From the NCBI RefSeq assembly GCF_044466355.1, contig NZ_JBITMQ010000025.1, forward strand, positions 1 to 64,000: a stretch of 64,000 nucleotides of DNA, in the 5' to 3' direction. This stretch comes from Actinophytocola sp044466355 (GTDB taxonomy: Bacteria > Actinomycetota > Actinomycetes > Mycobacteriales > Pseudonocardiaceae). Position numbers and translations under genes: made by a program. Positions 9,696-17,837 of the stretch are shown piece by piece (the first letter of the stretch is position 1; every line of letters begins with the position of its first letter). The notes beneath the pieces are model-generated. The model made no database searches. It saw only the letters and a program-made list of their open reading frames with translations, and was not told the DNA's origin.

Positions 9696-10529
9696 TCATG
9701 CTGCTTGCTGATCGGTAAACCATTCGTTGAGCACCTCGAACGGTGTCCGGTATCCCAGTCCTGAGTGCAATCGACGCGGATTATAGAAACCCTCGATGAA
9801 CTTGATGATCTCCCGTCGAGCTTCTTCGCGGGTCGAGAAAGATCGATGGTGGACCCACTCGGTTTTGAACTTCCCGAAGAACGACTCAGCCATGGAATTA
9901 TCGAAACAGATTCCGGTCCGTCCGACTGATTGCCGGACACCCTCCTCCCGTAGTAGCCGCGCGAAATCGTAGGACGTGTACTGACTGCCGCGGTCGGAGT
10001 GAAATATGGCGCCCTGGGGCAACTGAATGCGGCCTGCTGCCATCGTCATCGCCGCACAGACCAGTCCGGCATTGTACTTGTCCTCCACGGACCATCCAAG
10101 AACGCTTTTGGAGTAGCAATCGATCACTGTGGCCAGGAACAATGGTCCTTCACCGGTGTTGACTTGCGTTATGTCGCCGACCAGCTTCGCACCGGGCGCC
10201 GGCGCCGTGAAGTCGCGTCGGACCAGGTCCGGGATCGGGCCGGTGACCCGATCGGCCACCGTGAGGCCGCGGCGAGGCTTGACCTGCACCGGCATGAGCC
10301 CTGCGGTGCGCATGAGCCGCCGGACCAACTCGTCGTCCACCCGCACACCGCGCCGCAGCAATTCCGCGTGCACCCTTCGATAGCCATAGGTACGTTGCGA
10401 GCTGGCGAACACCGCGCGAACCTGCTCAGTCAACCATTCCCGACGTCGCGCCTGTTTCGACACGGCGCGACGATCCCAGTCGTAGAAGCCCGAACGCGAT
10501 ACGCCGAGCAATCGGCACATCAGTGCCAC
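9696..10529 (-). CDS. IS3-family transposase OrfB (DDE integrase core)
   Basis: 277 residues with the HTH_21-type segment MCRLLGVSRSGFYDW at the N-terminus and an rve integrase core. The DDE triad is visible: D in KLVGDITQVNT, D in IFHSDRGSQYTS, and E in NSMAESFFGKFKTEW. The C-terminal YNPRRLHSGLGYRTPFE is characteristic of IS3 OrfB. The frame is -1 relative to OrfA and open upstream of the GTG at 10529 (ACIAAEKAHFDV), so the active enzyme is probably an OrfAB fusion made by -1 frameshifting. It looks complete, so the element could still be mobile. Confidence 0.93.
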   Translation of the reverse strand: MALMCRLLGVSRSGFYDWDRRAVSKQARRREWLTEQVRAVFASSQRTYGYRRVHAELLRRGVRVDDELVRRLMRTAGLMPVQVKPRRGLTVADRVTGPIPDLVRRDFTAPAPGAKLVGDITQVNTGEGPLFLATVIDCYSKSVLGWSVEDKYNAGLVCAAMTMAAGRIQLPQGAIFHSDRGSQYTSYDFARLLREEGVRQSVGRTGICFDNSMAESFFGKFKTEWVHHRSFSTREEARREIIKFIEGFYNPRRLHSGLGYRTPFEVLNEWFTDQQAA

Positions 10530-10573
10530 ATCGAAATGGGCCTTCTCCGCCGCGATACACGCGTATCGCTCCG

Positions 10574-10858
10574 CTACCGTTGTTCTTTCGCGAAGAAGGC
10601 CGCCGCTTTTTTCAGGAACGCGTTCTCTTGTTCCAGCTCACGGATACGCCGTTCCAAGTCGTCCACCACCTGGCCGCGCGCACCGGCGGATTGCCCCTCG
10701 TCCCTCTTCTTCTTTTCGGCAGCGACCCAGTTATGCACAGTCTGCGGGACCAGATCAAAATCGCGCGCCGCCTCGGTATAGCTCAGCCCGCCCTCGAGGA
10801 CCGCCTTGACTACCTCGGCCCTCAATTCTGGCGAGTACCTCTTCGGTTTCCTTGCCAC
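10574..10858 (-). CDS. IS3-family transposase OrfA
   Basis: 94 residues from the GTG at 10858, preceded by GGAGGG eight bases upstream. ARKPKRYSPELRAEVV and YTEAARDFDLVPQTVHNW form the usual HTH of IS3 OrfA. It is followed by a leucine-zipper-like stretch (DLERRIRELEQENAFLKK) used for dimerisation. Near its end CTG AAA AAA GCG gives a run of six A, a plausible -1 slippage site leading into OrfB. Confidence 0.9.
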   Translation of the reverse strand: MARKPKRYSPELRAEVVKAVLEGGLSYTEAARDFDLVPQTVHNWVAAEKKKRDEGQSAGARGQVVDDLERRIRELEQENAFLKKAAAFFAKEQR

Positions 10859-10891
10859 GTAACGACCCTCCGAATCCTCCACCAGTCTACT

Positions 10892-11229
10892 TGGAAGACG
10901 TGTCCGCAGACGTCGGAGCACGTGAGAAGCGACTTCTGCGGCTCGCTGACAACGTGGCGCAGCCGTTCGAGGCGCTGGTGGGACAGGGAGATGCCATCGA
11001 ACGCTGGTGCAAGCGCGTGAAGGAGCTCCGCAACAACATCGGACACGGCGACCCCGTACCACTGCACCAAAGCGCCGCCGAACTGTACGAGATGTCCGAA
11101 AGCGCCTATTGGCTGTTCGTCCTCAACCTGCTCGTCGAGGCCAAGGCGCCGCACGCGGTCTATCACCACCTGATGACCATGTCGCGGCGCTTTCTCTTCC
11201 TGAGCAAGCAAGTCCGCCAGTACTACTGA
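10892..11229 (+). pseudogene. apeA-like: ApeA-like protein, 3' part with HEPN catalytic motif
   Basis: The 3' remainder of the interrupted apeA-like gene, in frame with the 5' part after removal of the IS element. It contains RVKELRNNIGHGDP, the R-x4-H motif of HEPN ribonucleases (Arg-Asn-Asn-Ile-Gly-His), then a helical C-terminus ending at 11229. An open frame starts a little earlier inside the element, so a truncated HEPN fragment of about 125 residues could in principle be made, but no ribosome-binding site supports this. Confidence 0.75.
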
Positions 11230-11257
11230 GGCCGCGTCGCCGCGACCGGGGCGCAGC

Positions 11258-11293
11258 GCGACCCCGGCGAACAGGGGCCGAGGCCGGGGTCGC
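11258..11293. terminator. Strong hairpin between convergent HEPN genes
   Basis: GCGACCCCGGC (11258-11268) and GCCGGGGTCGC (11283-11293) form a perfect 11-bp stem with a 14-base loop, 28 bases after the apeA-like stop. The convergent genes on both sides suggest a bidirectional terminator, though no T-run follows. The rest of the 11230-11537 spacer shows nothing recognisable. Confidence 0.6.
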
Positions 11294-11537
11294 AGGCGTG
11301 CCCCAAGGGGTCAGGCACGCCGCACTGAAGACGTCGTTCCGCAGCTGCCCGCTGTTTCATCCAGTCAGCGCCTCGGCAGGGTGAAGCCAGCCTGGGTCCG
11401 TCCCAACGGAACTCGTAAATGAGGTCGGGTCGGTCCTGGCCCACGCACCGTTTGCTCAAGGCCCCGTGTTCGAGTCCGGGTCGACTTGGACTTTGGACGC
11501 TGGCGTCGGCGCCCGGCGTGGACGTTGAAGGCCAGCG

Positions 11538-12949
11538 TCAGGCCGGCCGAGGAGCATGACCTTCATGCTGTGGCCGTGTGAGCTCGGCGAGCACCAGCTG
11601 AATCGCACGCCCCAGGAGGCGAGCAAGGTCCTCAATGAAGCGAGCGAGGTCGTCGGTCTTTGCTCCGCCGAGGAGCGTCATCGTCCTCTGGACAGGGTGA
11701 TCACCGTGGATCTCCGCATTCCGCAACCGGTACGCCTCCTTGAAGAACCTCCCGATCTCCGTTCGCTCGACTCCGAGCACCGGGTCAGCAGCCAGCAGCT
11801 GTCCGGCCGCATCCGCCGCGGTGTCCCCTTCTGCCCTCCTTTGATCTTGCGGCGCTTGATGAACAGAGCCTCGGAGCAGATGTTGAGGTCGATGAGTCGA
11901 TCCTCGGGCAGGGACTTCGAGCCGGCGAAGACGAACCGCCGGAGGGCGACCTGCAACGAGCGATCCCGCGCGACCGCGGGGGCCGCGAGCGCCTCGTACA
12001 CCCTCCGCACATCGTCGACGTGCTCCTCGGTCAGGAGCAAGGTCGGCCGGTTGACATCGGCGAGGCCGACAGCAGGGAGAACAGCGCTGCCCTCGATGTC
12101 CCGAGGCAAGTTGTCGTCATGCTGCAGGTGGATCGGACGCGTGGCTACCACCGATCCTCCGCACACCACACGCAGCGCAGTAACAAGTCTCTGAACAGGC
12201 TCCTCCAGCCTGGGAAAAGCAGGGGGCTGCGGCTGTTCGGGCATCCCCTGCTTGTACGACCGAACCGGATAGCTCTGCTCCCTGGTCACGGCCCACTGGT
12301 GGAAGCGCGAGACCTGCACGCTGTTGGGGCCGCCACTGAACTCGGCCGGCGCTGCCAGCACCTGGATGGCCCGGCTCATCTGCCGGTCGGTCATCGGACG
12401 CATGACCACGCCGCCGGGCAGGGCGATTTCGGTCATGCTCGACACAAAGCCGTTGAGCGGGATGAACTCGACGAGTCGAACGGTGTCGGCCAGCAGGCCG
12501 GCTTCGAGCCGGTTGTAGTGCAGCTCGAATGCCGCCTCGTCGAACTCGTAGGTACGAGTGGTGACGATCATCGGTTCGAGCAGATGCTCAATCAGTAACC
12601 AGTCGAGTCTGCGCTGTTGGAGCGAGAACTCAACCCCGACCATCGTGTCGACGCGGGCACTCAAGATCGGGTCAGCGTCGATCGCGTCGCGGACAGCGAC
12701 CATCTCGGCGAACGTGTCCAACCAGTTGACCTTGGTGACGCGCTCAGGCATGTACCAGGCAATGGGCCGCAAGGCGACAAAAGACTCTTGACCGTAGCGC
12801 CACCAGTTCCGGAGATCCGGCATCTTGTCGATCTTCGGGGCACCGTCGTGTTCCGCGAGGTCGCCGAGCGCAGCCACAAGCAATGAGACCACAGCCGCTC
12901 GAACCGCCGGCCTCTGACTTGACAGCATCAACCTGATCCCAACCGTCAC
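11538..12949 (-). pseudogene. Second HEPN-domain protein, frameshifted in a G run
   Basis: The upstream part (from GTG 12949, about 380 meaningful residues) is a mixed helical/strand protein without a named domain, ending sensibly at IKRRKIKGGQK. There, in CAG AAG GGG ACA near 11824-11830, loss of one G moves the frame. In the alternate frame the protein continues DTAADAAGQLLAADPVLG and then AYRLRNAEIHGDHP, an R-x4-H HEPN motif (Arg-Asn-Ala-Glu-Ile-His), ending at 11538. Restoring one G gives a protein of about 470 residues with the same plan as ApeA: long N-terminal part, C-terminal HEPN. The shift could be a true mutation or a homopolymer sequencing error. It is convergent to the apeA-like gene. 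Confidence 0.7.
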
Positions 12950-13083
12950 GTCCTGCCCGCCGAGGACCGGTCAGACGCGAGCCGGTCAGAATGCCACGAA
13001 CGGACCTGCGCCCCAAGTCAATTGCGGATGACACGCCGAATGTCTCCCGCCTGGGACGGTGTTCGACGCCGTATCCTCCGCGG

Positions 13084-14643
13084 ATGACGCAGCCGCAACC
13101 CCATGAGCCGGTCGTGGTCGAGCCCGTCGTCAACCGCGAGAAGCTGCGGGAGCTGCTCGCGCTGGAGACGGAGTACCCGACACTCGACTTCAAGTCGGGC
13201 TGCGACCTGGGCGAGAAGCGGGAGCAGGTCGAACTCGCCAAGGACGTTGGCGCTATGTCGGTGCGCGGCGGTTTCCTCGTCATCGGTGTCGACGGGCAAG
13301 GCAAGCCAACGGGCAAGCTGACCGTCGAGCAGGCGAAACTCTTCGACGAAGCACGCCTGCGTCCCAGGCTGCTGAAGTGGCTGCCGGACACCCTGGAGAT
13401 CTACTCCCAGGCCCACGGCGTCGACGGTCACCAAGTCGTGCTCGTGCACGTTCCGCCAAACCCGGCGGGCTGCGCGTTCTTCCGAGCAGACGGCCAGTAC
13501 GACCAGCCCGGCAAGGCGTCGAAAGTCGTGTTCCGCGAAGGAGAGGTGTTCTACCGCGACGGAACGCAGAGCGTGAGACTCAACCACCAGGGCCTGGAAC
13601 AGGTTATTCGCCAGCGAGTCGAACGCGAGCGAGACCGGTGGGAGGCCGAGCGCGCCGAGACCTACCGACGACTCGCCGACGAGCTCCGGGCCGGCGCCGC
13701 CGGACAGCACGTTGCTCAAGGCCCGGCCGTCGAGTTCAACCTCGCTCTCGAACCCGAGGTGCTGGTCGAGGCCGCCATCGAACTCCTGCGCGCCAACGAC
13801 GACATCCCCCTCCGCCGGCTGCTGAGCCGAGCGGTGCCGGACCTGCGCGCCCTGTTCAGGTCGGGCGACGAGGAGAGCGCCTCTGGGCTGCTCGACCGCC
13901 TCACCTGCCTGGCCGCGACCTTCCTGGAGCTGGGGCGCAGGGAGTGGTTTGAGCAGGTCATTGACACGCTGGTGTCGATCTACGGCGTCGGATTCGAAAA
14001 TGAGGCCCCTATCGTCAACGCTCCGCCGCGCCACTCCGCGGTGTTGTGGCTGGCGATCATCGAGCGGGTGCTGGCTCTCGGCGCGTTGGCTGTCCGGCGT
14101 AGAAACTGGCGCGCGGTACGGGACCTGGTGGCCCGACGGCACGCCGACATGCACGAGATGTACACAACGTGGCTTCGGCATGCGATGACCATGGCCAGCC
14201 GTGCCGAACTGCTCACGACTCGCGACGGCGACCACGAAGTTCTCGACTCTCTGCTGAGTCGCGCCCGCAACGTCGTCCGGCGCTTGGAGTGGCTGCGGCC
14301 CGACGTCGAGCCCGAGGACGAAAAGATCCTCACCAGCCTGACACAGTTCGACTTCCTCGCCGCGCTGGTCACTATGGCCGACAGCAACAACAAGAGCGGC
14401 ACCTTTCCGAACTTCGCGCGGTTCTACGCCCAACGCACGCAACCCGCCGCACAGCGTTTGCTCCTTGAGCCCGACATGCGCAAGGTTCTCTACCCAGGTG
14501 CCGACCACCAGCTCGCCGAGGCACTGCACACGATCGACCGAGAAGCCCAGCGCGCAGGCTTTCGATACGACGGCTGGGAGGGTTACACGCGCGATGTCGA
14601 CGCCTTCATCCGCGAGCAGGGCATCGATACGGACGAGCCGTAG
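13084..14643 (+). CDS. AlbA_2/Schlafen-type putative DNA- or RNA-binding protein
   Basis: About 519 residues. Residues 20-140 match the AlbA_2 (Schlafen, formerly divergent AAA-4) domain: the acidic LDFKSGCDL, then a helix, then SVRGGFLVIGVDGQGKP. The rest is helical without a recognised domain. The ATG at 13084 has no ribosome-binding site, but TATCCT at 13072-13077 lies seven bases upstream, which would suit a leaderless transcript. It is divergent from the second HEPN gene. AlbA_2 domains occur in transcription regulators and in some antiviral proteins; next to broken HEPN genes a defence role is a reasonable guess. No disruption is seen. Confidence 0.7.
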   Translation: MTQPQPHEPVVVEPVVNREKLRELLALETEYPTLDFKSGCDLGEKREQVELAKDVGAMSVRGGFLVIGVDGQGKPTGKLTVEQAKLFDEARLRPRLLKWLPDTLEIYSQAHGVDGHQVVLVHVPPNPAGCAFFRADGQYDQPGKASKVVFREGEVFYRDGTQSVRLNHQGLEQVIRQRVERERDRWEAERAETYRRLADELRAGAAGQHVAQGPAVEFNLALEPEVLVEAAIELLRANDDIPLRRLLSRAVPDLRALFRSGDEESASGLLDRLTCLAATFLELGRREWFEQVIDTLVSIYGVGFENEAPIVNAPPRHSAVLWLAIIERVLALGALAVRRRNWRAVRDLVARRHADMHEMYTTWLRHAMTMASRAELLTTRDGDHEVLDSLLSRARNVVRRLEWLRPDVEPEDEKILTSLTQFDFLAALVTMADSNNKSGTFPNFARFYAQRTQPAAQRLLLEPDMRKVLYPGADHQLAEALHTIDREAQRAGFRYDGWEGYTRDVDAFIREQGIDTDEP

Positions 14644-14778
14644 GGTCACGTCGACGCAGCGCAGACAGCCTTCGGCGTGATGCTTCTTGCAACGGAGCAC
14701 GGTTCGACGCCCGAGTTCAATGCTGGCGTCGAGGGCCGCTGGCGGTCGCATCCTCGGCTCACCGCCGTCCCCGGACCT

Positions 14779-15255
14779 TCACTGCCGGGCCTGTGTAGCG
14801 CCCTTGTTTCTGAAAGGGCCGGGATCGCCGCGAGCGATTATGGACATCGCGCGCTCCCAGTCCGGATGACCGCGGGAAGCCATTGCAAGCTGGTCGTAGA
14901 ATTCTGGCTCCAGCCAGCCGCGGGCCAGTCCGCGCATGAGGATTCCGCCGCACGTCGCAGACTTCATGTCAGCAGCCGTACAGATCTCCTTCTCCACCAA
15001 GCGTTTGCTGAGCCCGAAGTAGTCCGCAGTGGAGGTTCCGGTGTCGTAGTCGTGCAGCTGGAGGCGATACAACATGCCCGCGATCAACTCACCTCGCGTG
15101 CCGGTGTAGTAGCCCTGCGCGAGGATGGCGTCCGCAGAAGTCAGCACCGGTTCGAGATCGCCGCCGCGGGCGGCGGCCGTGAGTGCGTCGGCGAGCGCGC
15201 TGCCGTGGGCCCTCGCGAGCAGCGCGTCAAGGTGATTGCTGGTTGGTGGTGTCAT
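14779..15255 (-). CDS. Hypothetical protein
   Basis: 158 residues, soluble, starting ATG 15255 with a weak GGGA upstream. It is rich in helices, with ILAQGYYTGTRGELIAGML and DYFGLSKRLVEKEICTAADM; I recognise no family. It lies downstream of an FxLD-type methyltransferase gene on the same strand with a gap of 92 bases, so it may belong to that group. Confidence 0.5.
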   Translation of the reverse strand: MTPPTSNHLDALLARAHGSALADALTAAARGGDLEPVLTSADAILAQGYYTGTRGELIAGMLYRLQLHDYDTGTSTADYFGLSKRLVEKEICTAADMKSATCGGILMRGLARGWLEPEFYDQLAMASRGHPDWERAMSIIARGDPGPFRNKGATQARQ

Positions 15256-15347
15256 GCGCGTTGTCCCAGATCACACGAGCGGAGTGGGTTCGACAGGCGA
15301 CGCGAGCTCACACGATGTCCCGTCGTAGCTTGTCTGCGAGCTGGGAT

Positions 15348-16571
15348 TCACAAGGCCACGTCGTCGTACGTCAGGACGAACCTGCTGTGGGTCTTCTCGA
15401 TGGCGGGGCCGGCGAGCTCGCTATCCGGGGTGCCTGCCGGGTGGACGATTAGCGACGGCGTGCGCTGGTTCCGCTCAGGCCCCCACAGCCGGATCTCGTC
15501 GCATAGATAATTGGTGAGCTTTGCTGCGGCCGGTCCGTGGCCGATCGCGCCCAGCTCCCAGCACACGTCATCGCCCGTTTCCAAACGGCGGGCGGTGAGG
15601 TAGATGAGCGTGTCGCCGTCGACCAGGGCCATGCGCCACCATCCTCCGATCGGGTCGCACACCTCGGGCGGGACGTCGGCGTGGACCTTGATCCGGCACA
15701 CACGCGGGTCGGTGACGGTGAGCCGAAGCCAGAGCCCATCGTGGGACTCGTTGCTGGCGATAGTGATGCCGGACCAGGCCGTGACACGCGGCTGGTCGAG
15801 CACGCCGCGCAACGCGTCGATTTCCACGGCTTGGTCACGGTCCCAGTGCAGCGTAACCAGTTCATCCGCTGTGACCGGACCGCTGAGTTCGCCTTCGTCC
15901 TCCACGCCCTGCAAGTACACGAAGCCGCACAGGTGCAGCGAGTCGGAGACCAGCCGGCCGTCGGTGTAGGTGAAGGCGACGCTGCGGCCCTGCCCGCGCC
16001 AGCGCAATGGAGCGACCAGGCGTCCTCCAGGAGCAAGCTGCTGCCACCATGCGGCGGGGATGTCCCACGGTGAGACGGTGGCGATCATGCGGTCGTACGG
16101 GGCGTGGTCGGGGTAGCCGAGCCCACCGTCGCCGGTGATCACGTGCACGTCGCCGTAGCCTGTTGCAGCCAGCGCTCCGGAGGCTTTCGCGGTGACGTCC
16201 GGGTCGATGTCGATCGTGGTCACCAGGTCCGCGCGGCCGGTCAACTGGGCGAGCAGGCACGCGTTGTATCCAGTGCCTGCGCCGATTTCCAGGATGCGGT
16301 TGCCCGGTTGGACGTCGAGTTGGTCGAGCATCGCGGCAACCAGCCACGGCGCCGACGCGCAGGACAATGACCGGCCGTCCTCGAACCGGTGGGTGACCAC
16401 CGCCTGCCACGGGTCGTAGGCAACCGCTAGTTCCGCGTCCGGCACGAACTCGTGCCGCGGTGTGTCGCGCAAAACCCGCTCGACCTCGCCGCGTTGCGCG
16501 TGGCCCGCCTTCCGGATCCTCTCGACCATTTCCACACGCAACGCGTCCGGCGATGTAGTAGTGGTGTGCAT
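15348..16571 (-). CDS. PCMT-like methyltransferase, FxLD-system type (second copy)
   Basis: 407 residues from ATG 16571, behind AAGGG. Residues 1-200 are a protein-L-isoaspartate O-methyltransferase fold: TPRHEFVPD, then the SAM-binding motif ILEIGAGTGYNACLLAQL, VTTIDIDPDV and APYDRMIATVSPWDIP. The about 200-residue C-terminal extension matches the enzymes annotated as methyltransferase, FxLD system, which in lanthipeptide clusters modify aspartate in a precursor with an FxLD leader motif. I found no FxLD precursor or dehydratase/cyclase gene nearby, so the substrate is unknown. A paralogue sits 1.3 kb upstream on the same strand, with one helical-repeat gene between them. Confidence 0.75.
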   Translation of the reverse strand: MHTTTTSPDALRVEMVERIRKAGHAQRGEVERVLRDTPRHEFVPDAELAVAYDPWQAVVTHRFEDGRSLSCASAPWLVAAMLDQLDVQPGNRILEIGAGTGYNACLLAQLTGRADLVTTIDIDPDVTAKASGALAATGYGDVHVITGDGGLGYPDHAPYDRMIATVSPWDIPAAWWQQLAPGGRLVAPLRWRGQGRSVAFTYTDGRLVSDSLHLCGFVYLQGVEDEGELSGPVTADELVTLHWDRDQAVEIDALRGVLDQPRVTAWSGITIASNESHDGLWLRLTVTDPRVCRIKVHADVPPEVCDPIGGWWRMALVDGDTLIYLTARRLETGDDVCWELGAIGHGPAAAKLTNYLCDEIRLWGPERNQRTPSLIVHPAGTPDSELAGPAIEKTHSRFVLTYDDVAL

Positions 16572-16694
16572 AGTTTCCCTTCGTGCCAATGGTCGTCGTG
16601 TTTGCCGGTTGGCATTAGTAGTCGACGCTCAGCCGTTTCGCGGATGGAAGACGCATTCCGTTATGTCACAACGGTTTCCCATCTGAATCGTCCA

Positions 16695-17837
16695 CTACGG
16701 ACCGGCGGGAGCATGGGAGTCGCGATACATCGCGGGCGCGATCACGTTGGTACTGCGGGTCATAAGCTCTTCGACGCTTGCTAGCGCCGTCGTGAGATCT
16801 GCCAGCAGTGCGGCCGGGAGCGTGCCGTGGCCGAGCGCGCACGCTTCGACAAGGTCGGACAGTTCACGTGTTTGGGAGTCTGTGAGAAGTTCGCGGCAGC
16901 CGTTGTGGGCGAGTACGTCGCGGGCGGCGTATCCGTCTCGTGTCGCGGTGGCGTGGTTGATCAGTTCGACGGCGATCTGGCGCGCGGGTGGGTCGTCGAT
17001 GGTGCCGATGGCGTCGATGAAGGACAACCCGAGCCGTGTGTGGAAGACCACCAAGCCCGGCGTGGAGGTGTCGAGGCCGTGGTACTGGTCCAGGAGCGCG
17101 GTCAGGTCAGCGCTCCCCGAGGCGCCGCGGCACTGGATGGTCAGGCACGCGGTCACGGCGTTCTCCCACGGTTCTCCTGGTGTCGTGTCGGCCAGGAGCG
17201 CGAGGGCGCTGTCGGTGTCGCCGGATACGGCGTCGGCGATGACCGCGACTTGGCGGCCGTCGAGCATGCGGCGGCCGATGCCCTTGTAGTCGCCCAGTCG
17301 GGCGCGTGCTTCCGTCCAGCGGCCGGCGGCAGCGAGAGCACGGCCACCGGTGGCCAGCAGAACCGCCCACAGCCAGCTGCGGATCTGCTGGTGCGTCTCG
17401 ACCGAGTCGGTGAGGTCAGCCGGGATCTCGATGCCATCGACGTCGGCATCGGCGCGGGACGAGACCGCCTTGAACAGGGTGTCCATCAGCGCGAAGGCAC
17501 GCACGCCTTGGCCCTCGCGGATGTAGAGGCGGGCGAGGTTGGTGATCGGTTCGAGGGCGAGGCGGGCTACCTGCGCGCCCAAGGGGCGGGCGCGCAGGTA
17601 GATGTTCACCTGCTGGTGGCACCACTGCCGGGCCAGGTCGGGCAGGCCGCAGTCGGAGGCGATGAGCGCTGCCTGGTTGTGCACCGCGGCTGCCTCGGTG
17701 ATGTCGCCGGTGCGCACGGCCTCGCGGGCTCGGTCGCACAGCTCGGCCACCCGCCGGGCCAGCGGGAGGCAGGCCGGGCGGGTGCGGGCGACGAGCGGGA
17801 AGCGGCGGGCGAACTGGCCGGTCGGGTCCATGACCAT
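16695..17837 (-). CDS. Helical-repeat (TPR-like) protein between two methyltransferase genes
   Basis: About 380 residues. The ATG at 17837 overlaps the TAA stop of the upstream methyltransferase (TAATG), so translation is probably coupled. The sequence is built of paired helices typical of TPR-like solenoids, for example CDRAREAVRTGDITEAA, PITNLARLYIREGQGVRAF and GGRALAAAGRWTEARARL. There is no HTH at the N-terminus, although similar solenoids often form the C-terminal half of actinomycete XRE regulators. A scaffold or regulatory partner of the methyltransferases is possible; no function is shown by the sequence. Confidence 0.7.
   Translation of the reverse strand: MVMDPTGQFARRFPLVARTRPACLPLARRVAELCDRAREAVRTGDITEAAAVHNQAALIASDCGLPDLARQWCHQQVNIYLRARPLGAQVARLALEPITNLARLYIREGQGVRAFALMDTLFKAVSSRADADVDGIEIPADLTDSVETHQQIRSWLWAVLLATGGRALAAAGRWTEARARLGDYKGIGRRMLDGRQVAVIADAVSGDTDSALALLADTTPGEPWENAVTACLTIQCRGASGSADLTALLDQYHGLDTSTPGLVVFHTRLGLSFIDAIGTIDDPPARQIAVELINHATATRDGYAARDVLAHNGCRELLTDSQTRELSDLVEACALGHGTLPAALLADLTTALASVEELMTRSTNVIAPAMYRDSHAPAGP

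Larger units (their letters stand above)
9678..10888 (-). mobile_element. IS3-family insertion sequence inside apeA-like gene
   Basis: About 1.21 kb, minus orientation, encoding OrfA and OrfB. The boundaries are inferred from a 3-bp direct repeat ACT at 9675-9677 and 10889-10891. Removing the element plus one ACT restores the apeA frame exactly (1214 bases removed, remainder 2 modulo 3, as required). The terminal inverted repeats are weak, sharing mainly GACT just inside each end, so the exact ends are uncertain by a few bases. Confidence 0.75.

Noticed and set aside
13018..14751. Long open frame opposite the AlbA_2 gene
   Set aside because: It is the complementary frame of a GC-rich gene; the plus strand has the recognisable AlbA_2 domain.
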